Below are positions 19,497 through 27,683 of a DNA stretch of 64,000 bases, one piece after another. Where the stretch lies: contig NZ_CP043538.1 of the NCBI RefSeq assembly GCF_000364445.2, positions 1,309,612 to 1,373,611 on the forward strand, in the 5' to 3' direction. The notes under the pieces are model-generated. The model did no database searches. It worked only from the letters and a program-made list of their open reading frames with translations, and was not told where the DNA came from. The DNA comes from Methylobacterium mesophilicum SR1.6/6. GTDB lineage: Bacteria > Pseudomonadota > Alphaproteobacteria > Rhizobiales > Beijerinckiaceae. The translations under genes were made by a program, and so were the position numbers. Numbering within the stretch: position 1 is the first letter of the stretch; each line of letters opens with the position of its first letter.

Positions 19497-20408
19497 TCAT
19501 ACCGGCAAGTTCGGGAACAGCGTCGGCGCCGTGCGCGCGGCGAAGTCCCGGAACAGCCGCACCGGTCGCGGCGTGTGCGCGTGGCCGAGATGGACCAGCG
19601 ACAGGTCGAACGTGCGGAAGCGCCAGTCCGGCATGACCTCAACCAGCTGGCCCGCCCGCATCAGTTCCGGCCGCACCACCGGTGGCAACCCGCCGATGCC
19701 CGCGCCCGCCGCGAGGGCCGCAGCCAAGCCGGTGTAGTCGTTCATGGTCAGGTACGGCTGGAAAGACACCGTCTCGCGCCGCTCGTTCGCGCCAACCAAC
19801 ACCCAGCTGTGGTCCGGCCGGCCGATCGAGAATGCCACCAGGCGGTGCCGGTGTAGGTCCTGCGGACCTCGCGGCGCGCCGGCCTGCACGAGGTAGGCCG
19901 GGCTCGCTACGAGTTGGTGGCGGTAAGTCAGCACCGGGCGCGCGACGAGGGCGGAGTCCGCCAGCGCGCCATAGCGCAGCACAAGGTCGATGCCATCCGC
20001 GACGGGGTCGACGTGGCGCTCGATCACGATCACCTGCACCCGCACGTCCGGGTGCTCGGCCTGGAAGGCGCCGACGAGCGGTGCCATCAGCGTATCGCAG
20101 AGGCTCGGCAGCGCCGCGATGCGCAGCACGCCCGACACGTGCGTGGCTTGATCCAAAACCAGGCCGATGACCGCCTCGCTGATCTCGGCACCGCGGCGGG
20201 CCTGATCCAGCACCGCGGCGCCGAGGTCGGTCAAGCGCAGTCGCCGCGTCGAGCGCTCCAGCAGTCGGATGCCAAGTTCGGCCTCAAGATCCGCCACGCG
20301 CCGGCTGACCGTTGACACCGGCATGCGCAGCTGCCGCGCGGCTGCCGAGAAGCCACCGGCTTCGACAACCCGCGCGAAGATCAGCAGGGCGTTCAAGTCA
20401 GGCGTCAT
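19497..20408 (-). CDS. LysR-family transcription regulator
   Basis: An N-terminal winged helix-turn-helix (residues 1-60; LNALLIFARVVEAGGFSAAA, then PVSTVSRRVADLE) is followed by a LysR effector-binding domain to residue 303. The start at 20408 (MTPDLNA) is typical; an ATG seven codons earlier is possible. The sequence type resembles LysR members that control small oxidoreductases. It is divergent from the SnoaL-like gene at 20737 across 300 bases, so that gene is a candidate target. Ligand unknown. Confidence 0.8.
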   Translation of the reverse strand: MTPDLNALLIFARVVEAGGFSAAARQLRMPVSTVSRRVADLEAELGIRLLERSTRRLRLTDLGAAVLDQARRGAEISEAVIGLVLDQATHVSGVLRIAALPSLCDTLMAPLVGAFQAEHPDVRVQVIVIERHVDPVADGIDLVLRYGALADSALVARPVLTYRHQLVASPAYLVQAGAPRGPQDLHRHRLVAFSIGRPDHSWVLVGANERRETVSFQPYLTMNDYTGLAAALAAGAGIGGLPPVVRPELMRAGQLVEVMPDWRFRTFDLSLVHLGHAHTPRPVRLFRDFAARTAPTLFPNLPV

Positions 20409-20429
20409 CGTCTCATATCTGCAAAACAC

Positions 20430-20736
20430 TTTCTCATCGTGGGCCCCTTACAGAACATCGGAGGATCGCATAGAACTTTGGGATCGTTGATCGCCGTCTA
20501 CAACGCTTTGGGAGACGGTTCGGTCCGCCGCTTCAGTCGTATCTATGCTGGTCTTGCTCCCAGGCGGTGGGTCCGCGGCCCCGGCTATCGGTGAGCCCAC
20601 GATCGCTCAGACCCGGCGGTGACGGATCGGGCCCGCCGGATTGACATGAAGACGGTTTGGAACGAGGCCGGGCGGTCTCGTCCACGACGTCGCCCTCAGA
20701 AAAGGCATTCTGGGGAACATCGGGAAGGGATGGAAC
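20430..20736. other. Divergent intergenic region, LysR / SnoaL-like gene
   Basis: Presumed promoters of both genes and the LysR operator. I could not pick out a convincing T-N11-A pair or sigma-70 boxes by eye. No gene seen. Confidence 0.4.
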
Positions 20737-21207
20737 ATGAGTTGCCGCAGCATCGACGTCGTCCGGGAACTGCTGGAGGGGGCGACTGATCCCGAGGTCG
20801 TGGACCGCCTGATGGCGGAGGATGCGGTCTACATCTCGCTGACCTGGGATAACCCCGAACTGAAGAAACTCATGCCCTGGGCCGGCACGCATCGAAACGG
20901 ACGCGAGAGGATACTCTCGACGTTCCGGACATTGAACACGTTCTGGACGATCGACGATTTCGATATCCGCGACATCTTCGGCGACGACGAGAACGTGGCC
21001 GTGTTCGGCAGCTTCACGGTCCACTCGGTGAACCTCGACAAGGTCTTCGTGTCGCCCTTCGCCGTGCACGCGAAACTCCAGGGCGGTTTGGTCACGTACA
21101 TGTTGTACATGGAAGACACGCTCGGCACCGGGTCGACCTTCCGCAAGAGCGGCATCTGGACCTTTGCCGGCGATCCGTCGGGCGAGATGGTCACAGTTGG
21201 CGACTGA
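20737..21207 (+). CDS. SnoaL/NTF2-like protein
   Basis: This 156-residue protein has the cone-shaped NTF2/SnoaL pattern: N-terminal helices (IDVVRELLEGATDPEVVDRLM), a strand with AVYISLTW, GTHRNGRERIL, and long C-terminal strands (NVAVFGSFTVHS, FVSPFAVHAKLQGG). Such proteins bind small hydrophobic ligands or act as isomerases, cyclases or dehydratases; no catalytic set can be assigned. A purine-rich GGAAGGGA site precedes the ATG. It stands alone on the plus strand, divergent from a LysR regulator. Confidence 0.7.
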   Translation: MSCRSIDVVRELLEGATDPEVVDRLMAEDAVYISLTWDNPELKKLMPWAGTHRNGRERILSTFRTLNTFWTIDDFDIRDIFGDDENVAVFGSFTVHSVNLDKVFVSPFAVHAKLQGGLVTYMLYMEDTLGTGSTFRKSGIWTFAGDPSGEMVTVGD

Positions 21208-21406
21208 CGCGTCCCGTCCGCCTACCTCATCGCCAGTCCGTCGAGCGTCTCGTCGAACCCAGCAGTGATCTCCGGCCTGCGCGCCGAAGGCCCCCGCTTG
21301 CGACCTCCGCCGACGCCTCCCCCATCGGCGGCGCGCAGCATCACGGCCCTCGCTCTCGTCGAGTGAGGCTGTTCACCAGGAGTCCCTCGGACCAGGGGCG
21401 AGCGGA

Positions 21407-22513
21407 TCAGCGGCAGCCATCGACGCGCCTGCCGCCCACCGCATCACAGGTCCTGGGGGAGAGCTGGGAACAGACATCGTAAGCCGTCACACACGGCTGA
21501 GGGCGCTCACCGCAGCTTGCGGCCCAGGTATCGCCACTCCCCATCACGCCGACATGGCAGTCGTCCGGGTCGAGTGAGCATGCATGGGTCGCCTTCTTGA
21601 TGCACACCTGCGAGGTCGTTCGAGTCATGACCTGTATGTCCGAATGCTCCTTCACCGTAGCGTCCGTGATGGCGTCGAACGCACGACGCACCTCATCAGT
21701 CGATTGAATCCGCGTACGCGCCTCCGCCGAGGGGTAGCTCGCCATATAGACGAACCACTTCTCGCCGGTCGTGGCTGGTGGGCCATTCTTGTTGTAAGCC
21801 ACGGTGAAAGGGCCATCCAATCCGGCTGGATTGGGGTAGATGGCAAATCGATAGGTTTTGGCATCGTTTTTCCTGAGAGCATCAAGATAGGCTCGAGCGG
21901 CAGCGGGATCCTTCTCAGAGACCGCGTTTGGGCCCGATATGGGGAAGACGAGTAAGCCCAGCTCGAGCACTTGATCGCCGGATTGGGCTAGCGTTCGAAG
22001 GTCGAAACTGCTGTCGAGCGGCTTCACGAAAACCAGCGTCATGTCGAGCGTGCGAAGCCACCGCTCGGCGGCCGGCGTAGGAAACAGCATGTTGGCCATA
22101 TCCTGCCAACGCTGCTGGTTTTCCCACCACGTCATACCGGTCCAGGTGCCCGCGCCCGTGTTCTCGGGACGGCCCCAGATCGAACGCCACTCGCGCTCGA
22201 CCAGCGGGCCCGGCTGCGCGCTCAGCATCGCGATGAACTCCGAGCGCCACTTGAACATCTCAAGTTTGTCCGAGTGCGTGCGACGCAGGGCGATCTCGAG
22301 CATCGGCCCCGCGGGATAGCCGCCGACCCCATCCTTGACATCTCGCCAGTCCGCAGGGAGCTGGCTCGCCCCCTCTGCGGAGGATGCAGTCTGACCAAAG
22401 GCAGGGTCGCCCACGAGCGAGCCGAGCAGGAGGTAGATCCCGACGGCACACGCAGAAGCCATCTTGGAAATGCCAGGTCGCGAGTAATTCTTACGCATCA
22501 GAACATCGACCAT
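21407..22513 (-). CDS. Secreted hypothetical protein with Cys-rich C-terminus
   Basis: The N-terminus has a basic region, a hydrophobic core (ASACAVGIYLLLGSLVG) and FGQ-A, a Sec signal peptide cleaved near residue 41, so the protein is probably periplasmic or secreted. The middle (about 60-260) is Trp-rich with no known motif. The last 75 residues hold at least nine Cys (for example VCIKKATHACSLDPDDC), suggesting several disulfides. ATGs at 22513 and 22498 are both possible starts. Unrecognised family; neighbours give no functional hint. Confidence 0.65.
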   Translation of the reverse strand: MVDVLMRKNYSRPGISKMASACAVGIYLLLGSLVGDPAFGQTASSAEGASQLPADWRDVKDGVGGYPAGPMLEIALRRTHSDKLEMFKWRSEFIAMLSAQPGPLVEREWRSIWGRPENTGAGTWTGMTWWENQQRWQDMANMLFPTPAAERWLRTLDMTLVFVKPLDSSFDLRTLAQSGDQVLELGLLVFPISGPNAVSEKDPAAARAYLDALRKNDAKTYRFAIYPNPAGLDGPFTVAYNKNGPPATTGEKWFVYMASYPSAEARTRIQSTDEVRRAFDAITDATVKEHSDIQVMTRTTSQVCIKKATHACSLDPDDCHVGVMGSGDTWAASCGERPQPCVTAYDVCSQLSPRTCDAVGGRRVDGCR

Positions 22514-22775
22514 GATTTGTGTTTCCAGTCCGCTTCACATTGAGGGTCTTGGCGAGCACGGCGTTGATACCTACGAAGTCGGTGCTGCCGAGCGCGCGAC
22601 ATACAGCCGCCGATCTCTGTTGCGGCATTTAGTTTTGGCTGGATGTCCAAGAGGCTGGACAAGCCCACAACATGGTCGGTATCGGGGTCCGCTGCCGGTT
22701 GGCGCCATGGGCCGACGGTCACCAGGACCGGCGAGATCCTGAAGTTGCCGCCGCGCGATTCAGCAGTCGAAGCGC

Positions 22776-23756
22776 TCAACGCGTCAGCACGACGATCTTA
22801 CCGCGCGCTCGGTTCTCCTCCATCGTACGATGCGCCTCGACGATGTCGTCCAGGTGGAACACGCGGCCGACCGCGACGGGTAGGGTGCCGGCAGCGACCT
22901 GGTCGATCAGCGCCTGCATCGGCATGCCGACGAAGTCGCGGACGCCGCCATCGTAGGTGGTGAGGCACACGCCGGTCGGGATCGCTTCCATGGGGCTGAA
23001 ATCGGGGAGCGACCAACTGTTGCCGACCATGCCCGTCATGCACACGATTCCCGGCTCGCGCGCGGCACGCAGCGAGTCGGAGAGCGTGGTCGCCCCGATC
23101 AGTTCCAGCACCTTGTCGGCGCCCCCCTCCCACGCGCGCCGGACCGTCGTAGCGACGGCGCCGTCATCCACCACGAACAGGTCGACGCCGAGCGCTCGCA
23201 GCGCCTCCTCGCTCGCTGGGCTGCGCGACGTGGCCGCGATGGTAGCGCCCCACGTCTTGGCGATCGCCGCGGCGGCCATGCCGACGGAAGTCGTTCCGCC
23301 GCGGATCAGTAGCCGCTCGCCGCTCGTCAGACGCAGCGCGCGGTGGAGCGAACCCCAAGCGGTCTGCAGCATCTCGGGCAGCGCCCCCAGCCGATCCCAC
23401 GTGAGATCGGTGCGGAACACCTGCACGTTGCCCGCCGGCACCAGAGTGTACTCGGCGTAGCCCCCGTCGAAGTCGCGCCCCATGCCGCCCATCACCGTGG
23501 CAACCGTCTCCCCCGGCTGGAACTCGCCGCCGGGCGCTGCCGCTACCGTGCCCACCGCCTCGATGCCGAGCACGCGGGGGAAGCGGACGTTGGGCGACAG
23601 GCCCTGCCGGGTGAACAGCTCGGAACGGTTCAGCCCGAAGGCTTCGATCCGAATGAGAACATGGCCGGGACGCGCCTCGGGGATCGGCAACGCCTCGACG
23701 CGCAGCGCTTCGGGGCCGCCCGGGGCGCGGATCACGGCCGCCTTCATAGTACTCAT
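22776..23756 (-). CDS. Zinc-independent MDR oxidoreductase, quinone oxidoreductase-like
   Basis: The 326-residue protein is a medium-chain dehydrogenase/reductase. The N-terminal GroES-like domain ([31 protein letters not shown]) lacks the catalytic zinc Cys and the structural zinc loop, as in NADPH:quinone reductases. The Rossmann part has [19 protein letters not shown], a variant of the dinucleotide-binding motif, and the C-terminus [27 protein letters not shown] is typical. It likely reduces quinones or enals with NADPH in the cytosol. The start ATG overlaps a preceding short frame's stop (ATGA at 23753-23756). Confidence 0.82.
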   Translation of the reverse strand: MSTMKAAVIRAPGGPEALRVEALPIPEARPGHVLIRIEAFGLNRSELFTRQGLSPNVRFPRVLGIEAVGTVAAAPGGEFQPGETVATVMGGMGRDFDGGYAEYTLVPAGNVQVFRTDLTWDRLGALPEMLQTAWGSLHRALRLTSGERLLIRGGTTSVGMAAAAIAKTWGATIAATSRSPASEEALRALGVDLFVVDDGAVATTVRRAWEGGADKVLELIGATTLSDSLRAAREPGIVCMTGMVGNSWSLPDFSPMEAIPTGVCLTTYDGGVRDFVGMPMQALIDQVAAGTLPVAVGRVFHLDDIVEAHRTMEENRARGKIVVLTR

Positions 23757-23851
23757 GACTCAGGTGTGCTCTTCTCGGACCAACCGGTCGAAGCCTTGGG
23801 CGCTACGCCAGGAACGGGGAGAGCCGTCCGCCGGATCAGAATGGTCGCCAT
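23753..23851 (-). other. Short frame coupled to the oxidoreductase start
   Basis: A 32-codon frame (MATILIRRTALPVPGVAPKA ...) ends in TGA overlapping the oxidoreductase ATG. It is the open end of a longer stop-free frame that lacks an upstream start. It may be the 3' remnant of a lost gene or a leader peptide. No good ribosome binding site. Confidence 0.25.
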
Positions 23852-24517
23852 GCCGTTCGCCTCTTCGCGGACCTGCACCGCATCGGCGACGGTGCATTCG
23901 CCGACGCCGGATACCGGAAAGAGCACGCCTGTCGGCGTGCAGGTGATCTAGTTGGCCTACCCAAGCGCGTCGACACTGGGCCGCCTGACGGGCTTCCGCG
24001 TGCACCGTCATCCGTGATCAACATCCGGCTGCCGTACCTGATCGACACCGTTCCATAGCTTTGCAACGAAGCGACGACTGTGGCTAGTCTGCGAATCTGG
24101 GAATATCTTTCTCAAATCTAGGATGAGTTGGTCGGCCGCGAGGCGTTGGGGAGCGCTCGCTCGTAGTGTCGCTCGCAGGAGCACCAGCCGACATTGGCGG
24201 CCGCCACGGGCGGATCACGCCAGCGCATTGCTTTCGACGATGCATCTGAGCTTACGCCACGCCGATGCCTGAGGGAACGGAGCAAAGACGTCCGGTTCGG
24301 TGCCTCGCCTGTTTCGAAGCAGGCCGGCAGCCTCCGGCCAAATCCAGTCCCACAGTCGGGCGCCTCTGTACGTCTGGGTAGGGTGGATTTCTGCCGGGCT
24401 GCTTCTGGGCTGCGAATGCATCGAGCGGACATCGCCGATAAAGCCGCTCACGAACCTCTGCGGCAGGTCGGACGGTTCGCTCTCCGGCACTCTCTGAAAC
24501 GCTGTTAGAGTTGGGGG
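23852..24517. other. Gap with repeat copies
   Basis: No gene is supported on either strand. The dispersed repeat occupies about 24311-24430. GGGGG precedes the next gene's ATG. Confidence 0.5.
24311..24430 (+). repeat. Dispersed repeat copy, two modules
   Basis: TTTCGAAGCAGGCCGGCAGC with CTCCGGCCAAATCCAGTC (24312-24349) is the palindrome-plus-CGGCCA module; CTGGGTAGGGTGGATTTCTG (24373-24392) matches the GGGTTGGGTCGC...AGGGTGG module at 25699; GAGCGGACA (24423-24431) ends it. Confidence 0.55.
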
Positions 24518-25579
24518 ATGAAACACTCCCATTCCCACCTCTGGCCTGGGGTGCCGTTGGCCCTCGTTTCGGCCATCTTGTTCGGTGCCTCTGCTCCGTT
24601 CGCAAAGCTTCTGCTCGGCACGGTGTCGCCGCAACTGCTTGCTGGGCTGCTCTACCTAGGTGCGGGCGTCGGCCTGGCAGCCGTGCATGTCAGCCGAGCT
24701 ACCCTTGGCGTTCCGGCCCAGGAAGCTCCGCTTCGCCGGCATGATCTGCCGTGGCTGGCAGCAGTCGTGCTGTTCGGCGGGTTGGCCGGGCCGCTCCTGC
24801 TGATGCTGGGGCTGTCGCAGACCTCTGCCGCCTCCGGATCGTTGCTGCTCAACCTCGAAGGGTTGGCGACCATGCTCATCGCCTGGGTGGTGTTCCGAGA
24901 GAACGTCGATCGTCGGCTGATGCTCGGCGCGTTCGCCATCCTCATGGGCGCGGTCGTGTTGTCGTGGAACGGTGAGGGTGTGCGCCTCGATGCAGGCGCA
25001 GTGCTGATCGCCGCTGCGTGTCTGGCCTGGGGCATCGACAACAACCTGACGCGAAAGCTGTCCTCGGCCGATCCGGTGGTGACGGCTACGATCAAGGGGG
25101 TAGTGGCGGGCAGCGTCAACGTCGTTCTGGCACTGATGCTGGGCGCGGCCATGCCATCCATGACGACGATCAGTGCAGCGGCCGTGGTCGGTTTCCTCGG
25201 CGTCGGGGTGAGCCTCGTCTTGTTCATGCTGGCCTTGCGCCACCTCGGTGCGGCGCGCACCGGGGCCTACTTCTCACTGGCGCCCTTCATCGGCGCAGTG
25301 ATTGCCGTCGGGCTGCTGGTCGAGCCGGTGACGGTGCAGCTCGTCGTGGCCGGCGCGCTGATGGGCGTGGGTCTGGCGTTGCACCTCGTAGAGCGCCACG
25401 AGCACGAGCACGTTCACGAGGCGATGGAGCACGAACACGCTCATGTTCACGACGCGCACCACCAGCATCATCACGACGGGCCGGTGACGGAGCCGCACTC
25501 CCACTGGCATCGGCATGAGCCGCTGCGGCACACCCATCCGCACTACCCGGACCTACACCATCAGCACGGTCATGTCTGA
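24518..25579 (+). CDS. EamA/DMT-family transporter with long His-rich tail
   Basis: The protein (353 residues) has about ten hydrophobic helices over residues 10-285 in the two-repeat EamA pattern (SAILFGASAPFAKLLLG, then LAWGIDNNLTRKLSSADP at the second repeat). Residues 288-353 are dominated by His, with more than twenty (HEHEHVHEAMEHEHAHVHD and on), plus HSHSH at residues 3-7. Such tails bind transition metals, so a metal-linked transport or sensing role is likely although EamA proteins generally move metabolites. GGGGG precedes the ATG. It converges with the CDF gene at 25828, extending a small metal-handling group. Confidence 0.75.
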   Translation: MKHSHSHLWPGVPLALVSAILFGASAPFAKLLLGTVSPQLLAGLLYLGAGVGLAAVHVSRATLGVPAQEAPLRRHDLPWLAAVVLFGGLAGPLLLMLGLSQTSAASGSLLLNLEGLATMLIAWVVFRENVDRRLMLGAFAILMGAVVLSWNGEGVRLDAGAVLIAAACLAWGIDNNLTRKLSSADPVVTATIKGVVAGSVNVVLALMLGAAMPSMTTISAAAVVGFLGVGVSLVLFMLALRHLGAARTGAYFSLAPFIGAVIAVGLLVEPVTVQLVVAGALMGVGLALHLVERHEHEHVHEAMEHEHAHVHDAHHQHHHDGPVTEPHSHWHRHEPLRHTHPHYPDLHHQHGHV

Positions 25580-25698
25580 AGGGTCATAGCTGGAGGGTCC
25601 ACGTCAGAGCAAAGTATCGGTGCCTGCTGCCCACCCTGAGCTGAAGTTGCCGGAGGGCTGACGAACGTCCGCTTCGGGTGAACTCCGACAGCGCCTCA

Positions 25699-25787
25699 GG
25701 CGGCTGGGTTGGGTCGCTGTCGGAAGGGCGGCTCAGGGTGGTTTTCTGCCGATCCGCTTTCAGGGATGATCTGAAAGAAGCGGACAT
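25699..25787 (+). repeat. Dispersed repeat copy, module A plus palindrome
   Basis: GGCGGCTGGGTTGGGTCGCT ... GGCTCAGGGTGG is module A. CCGCTTTCAG (25754-25763) and CTGAAAG-A-AGCGG (25771-25783) form the palindrome with one bulged base, ending in GGACATC. Confidence 0.65.
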
Positions 25788-25827
25788 CCTCGTCGCCCTC
25801 TTCCGAACCAATGCAGTCTGCCCTGAT

Positions 25828-26574
25828 CTACTCAGCCGGAACTGGGACAGAGCGTTGACCCTCGCGATATTCGGCCCACGCCTGCCGTAGGATTTGCACG
25901 GAGGAGGTCAGGAAGATGCCTGCCATGATCGCTGCCACGAGCAGATCGGGCCACGCCGTCGAGGTACCCCACACCGCCAAGGCCGCGCCCATGACGATCA
26001 CGTTGCCGATGGTGTCGTTGCGCGAGCACAGCCAGACCGAGCGGACGTTGGCATCGCCGTCCTTGTAAGGCTGCAGCAGCAGTACCGAAGCGGCATTCAC
26101 CGCGAGTGCCAGCACGCCGACGACACCCATGACCTCCGCCTTTGGCAGGCCGAGGATAAGCGTCTGGTAGACTGTTGAGCCGAACACCCACAGGGCCATC
26201 AGCGACAGCGATACGCCCTTGGCGAGCGCGGCCGAGGCACGGGTGCGCAGGTTTGCGCCGATCACAGCCAGCGAGAGGCCATAGGTCACGGTATCGGCGA
26301 GGAAGTCGAGGGCGTCGGCTTTCAGCGACTGCGATCCGGCGACTTGACCTGCCACCATTTCGCCGAGGAACATCGCCCCGTTGAGGGCGATCACCGTCCA
26401 GAGGATGCGCTTGTAGCGAGGATCCACCCCGTCGAACACCGGCACGCCCTTCGGGCAGCAGGTATCGCCTGGGGTGCCGTGAGCAGCGGGTGCAGCCTGC
26501 GGGGACTGACCCGGCAACACGAGGGCGGGTGGTTCGCAGCAGGCATCGTCGCTCTTGCAGCAGCTATCGGCCAT
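25828..26574 (-). CDS. Cation diffusion facilitator-type efflux protein with Cys-rich N-terminus
   Basis: The first 45 residues hold three CC pairs (DSCCKSDDACCEPP, GDTCCPKG), a probable soft-metal binding tail. About five to six helices follow. The CDF metal site in TM2 reads KADALDFLAD (Asp-x3-Asp) and the later helix reads CSRNDTIGN, where classical CzcD/ZitB proteins have His/Asp; the C-terminal cytoplasmic domain is nearly absent. It is thus a short CDF variant, probably exporting Zn, Cd, Pb or a similar ion across the inner membrane. Divergent MerR gene and a 19-bp-spacer promoter (26597-26627) drive it; AAGGGAG precedes the ATG. Confidence 0.78.
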   Translation of the reverse strand: MADSCCKSDDACCEPPALVLPGQSPQAAPAAHGTPGDTCCPKGVPVFDGVDPRYKRILWTVIALNGAMFLGEMVAGQVAGSQSLKADALDFLADTVTYGLSLAVIGANLRTRASAALAKGVSLSLMALWVFGSTVYQTLILGLPKAEVMGVVGVLALAVNAASVLLLQPYKDGDANVRSVWLCSRNDTIGNVIVMGAALAVWGTSTAWPDLLVAAIMAGIFLTSSVQILRQAWAEYREGQRSVPVPAE

Positions 26575-26596
26575 GGGGTGACTCCCTTACGGCCCT

Positions 26597-26627
26597 CACA
26601 TAGTCTCTCTAGCCACTAGAGGTTCAA
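26597..26627 (-). promoter_or_regulatory. MerR-type promoter with 19-bp spacer and operator dyad
   Basis: On the minus strand, -35 TTGAAC (26627-26622) and -10 TATGTG (26602-26597) are 19 bp apart, the overlong spacing of MerR-controlled promoters. The spacer holds a perfect dyad CTCTAG-TGG-CTAGAG (26621-26607). It points at the CDF gene start (26574) and lies between it and the merR-like gene (26634), whose own transcript would run the other way. Confidence 0.75.
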
Positions 26628-26633
26628 GGGGCG

Positions 26634-27047
26634 ATGGCGGAGATTTCCATCGGCGAGTTGGCGCGGCGGTCTGGCGTTAAGGTGCCGACCATTCGCTATT
26701 ACGAAGGGGCCGGACTGCTCCCCGCGCCGACCCGCACCGAAGGCCAGCAGCGCCGATACACAGCCGCCGCGGTGGCGCGGCTTAATTTCATCCGACACGC
26801 GCGCGAGCTAGGGTTTGAGGTCGCCGCTGTCCGCCAACTGCTGGCGCTCAGCGAACAGCCTGAGCGTCCGTGTGCTGAGGTTGATGGCATCGCCCGGCAT
26901 CACGTCGAGGATATCGACCGGCGCATCGCGCAACTCGTAGCGCTCCGGCGCGAACTGCAGCGCGCTCTCGACACCTGCGGTCACGGTCGGGTAGGCGATT
27001 GCCATGTCATCGAGGCTCTGGCTGATCCAGAACACAGCCCCGAGTAG
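26634..27047 (+). CDS. MerR-family metal-responsive regulator (ZntR/CadR/PbrR-like)
   Basis: A classical MerR protein of 137 residues: winged helix (ISIGELARRSGVKVPTIRYY, TEGQQRRYTAAAVARLNFIR), a long dimerisation helix (DIDRRIAQLVALRRELQRAL), and a C-terminal loop. Three Cys are placed as in divalent-metal sensors: Cys80 (ERPCAEVD), Cys115 and Cys123 (TCGHGRVGDC). Cu(I) sensors of the CueR type lack Cys80 (Ser there), so Zn, Cd or Pb is more likely. It should twist the 19-bp-spacer promoter of the adjacent CDF gene when loaded with metal. Confidence 0.85.
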   Translation: MAEISIGELARRSGVKVPTIRYYEGAGLLPAPTRTEGQQRRYTAAAVARLNFIRHARELGFEVAAVRQLLALSEQPERPCAEVDGIARHHVEDIDRRIAQLVALRRELQRALDTCGHGRVGDCHVIEALADPEHSPE

Positions 27048-27097
27048 CGGATATTCCGCTTCGAGCTAGTTCGACTACCCGCCCATGTGACCCCAAG

Positions 27098-27180
27098 GGG
27101 TCGAAGACGTGGGGGCCGCTCAAGGTGGTTTGCAGCCGGTCCGCTTCCAAGCAGCGCACGTTTGGAAGCGGACATTGTCT
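27098..27180 (+). repeat. Dispersed repeat copy with perfect 12-bp palindrome arms
   Basis: GTCCGCTTCCAA (27139-27150) and TTGGAAGCGGAC (27162-27173) are exact complements around an 11-nt loop; GGGGCCGCTCAAGGTGG upstream is a module A relative. The mutually matching outer bases, beyond the family core, show paired arms are kept. Confidence 0.7.
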
Positions 27181-27221
27181 GCTTACTGGCTCTCACGCGT
27201 GATTAGCCAAGCAAGATCTGC

Positions 27222-27674
27222 TCAGGAACTTGACGTAGATCCTGCAACGAGTTCCGTCACAGCACGCACGAGTTCCGCCTCCAAGTACGGTTTCGTCAAT
27301 CTTGGACGGCCCCGGTAATCATCCTCATCAGACAACTTCACGTCCCCGGTGGCGAACAGGTATGGCACACCGGACGCCCGCAGTTCGGAAGCGACGGGAT
27401 AGACCGTATTGCCACTGCCGAGGTTTACATCCAGCACGGCCGCGGTGAGACCATCATCCTCGATGAGATCAAGGGCCTGATCTACGCTGGGGACAGGCCC
27501 TACGACGGTAGCTCCGGCTGCCATCAGCCAGCGCTTCACATCCATGGCGATCAGGTACTCATCCTCGACGACGAGGATACGGTGGCCGGCGAGTGGTCGA
27601 GCAGGATCGGGCACTAGCCCTCCGTGGCACATGTCAAGAACGAGCCACGGTAGATCCTCTGGACGGACGTGCAC
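27222..27674 (-). CDS. Single receiver-domain response regulator
   Basis: After about 28 extra N-terminal residues the protein is one receiver (HRILVVEDEYLIAMDVKRWL, phospho-acceptor Asp in AAVLDVNLG, Lys in LTKPYLEAELV). This type usually follows HWE or HisKA_2 kinases in Hyphomicrobiales, and indeed the HWE kinase ends 9 nt upstream on the same strand. A GTG gives the longest form; a later start is possible because the extra N-terminal stretch is not part of the fold. No output domain, so a phosphate sink or signal through protein contact is likely. Confidence 0.8.
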   Translation of the reverse strand: MHVRPEDLPWLVLDMCHGGLVPDPARPLAGHRILVVEDEYLIAMDVKRWLMAAGATVVGPVPSVDQALDLIEDDGLTAAVLDVNLGSGNTVYPVASELRASGVPYLFATGDVKLSDEDDYRGRPRLTKPYLEAELVRAVTELVAGSTSSS

Positions 27675-27683
27675 TGACCCAGG

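Noticed and set aside
27098-27180. Palindrome considered as a Rho-independent terminator between convergent genes
   Set aside because: No T-run follows on either strand, and the same structure recurs in non-terminal positions as a repeat family.
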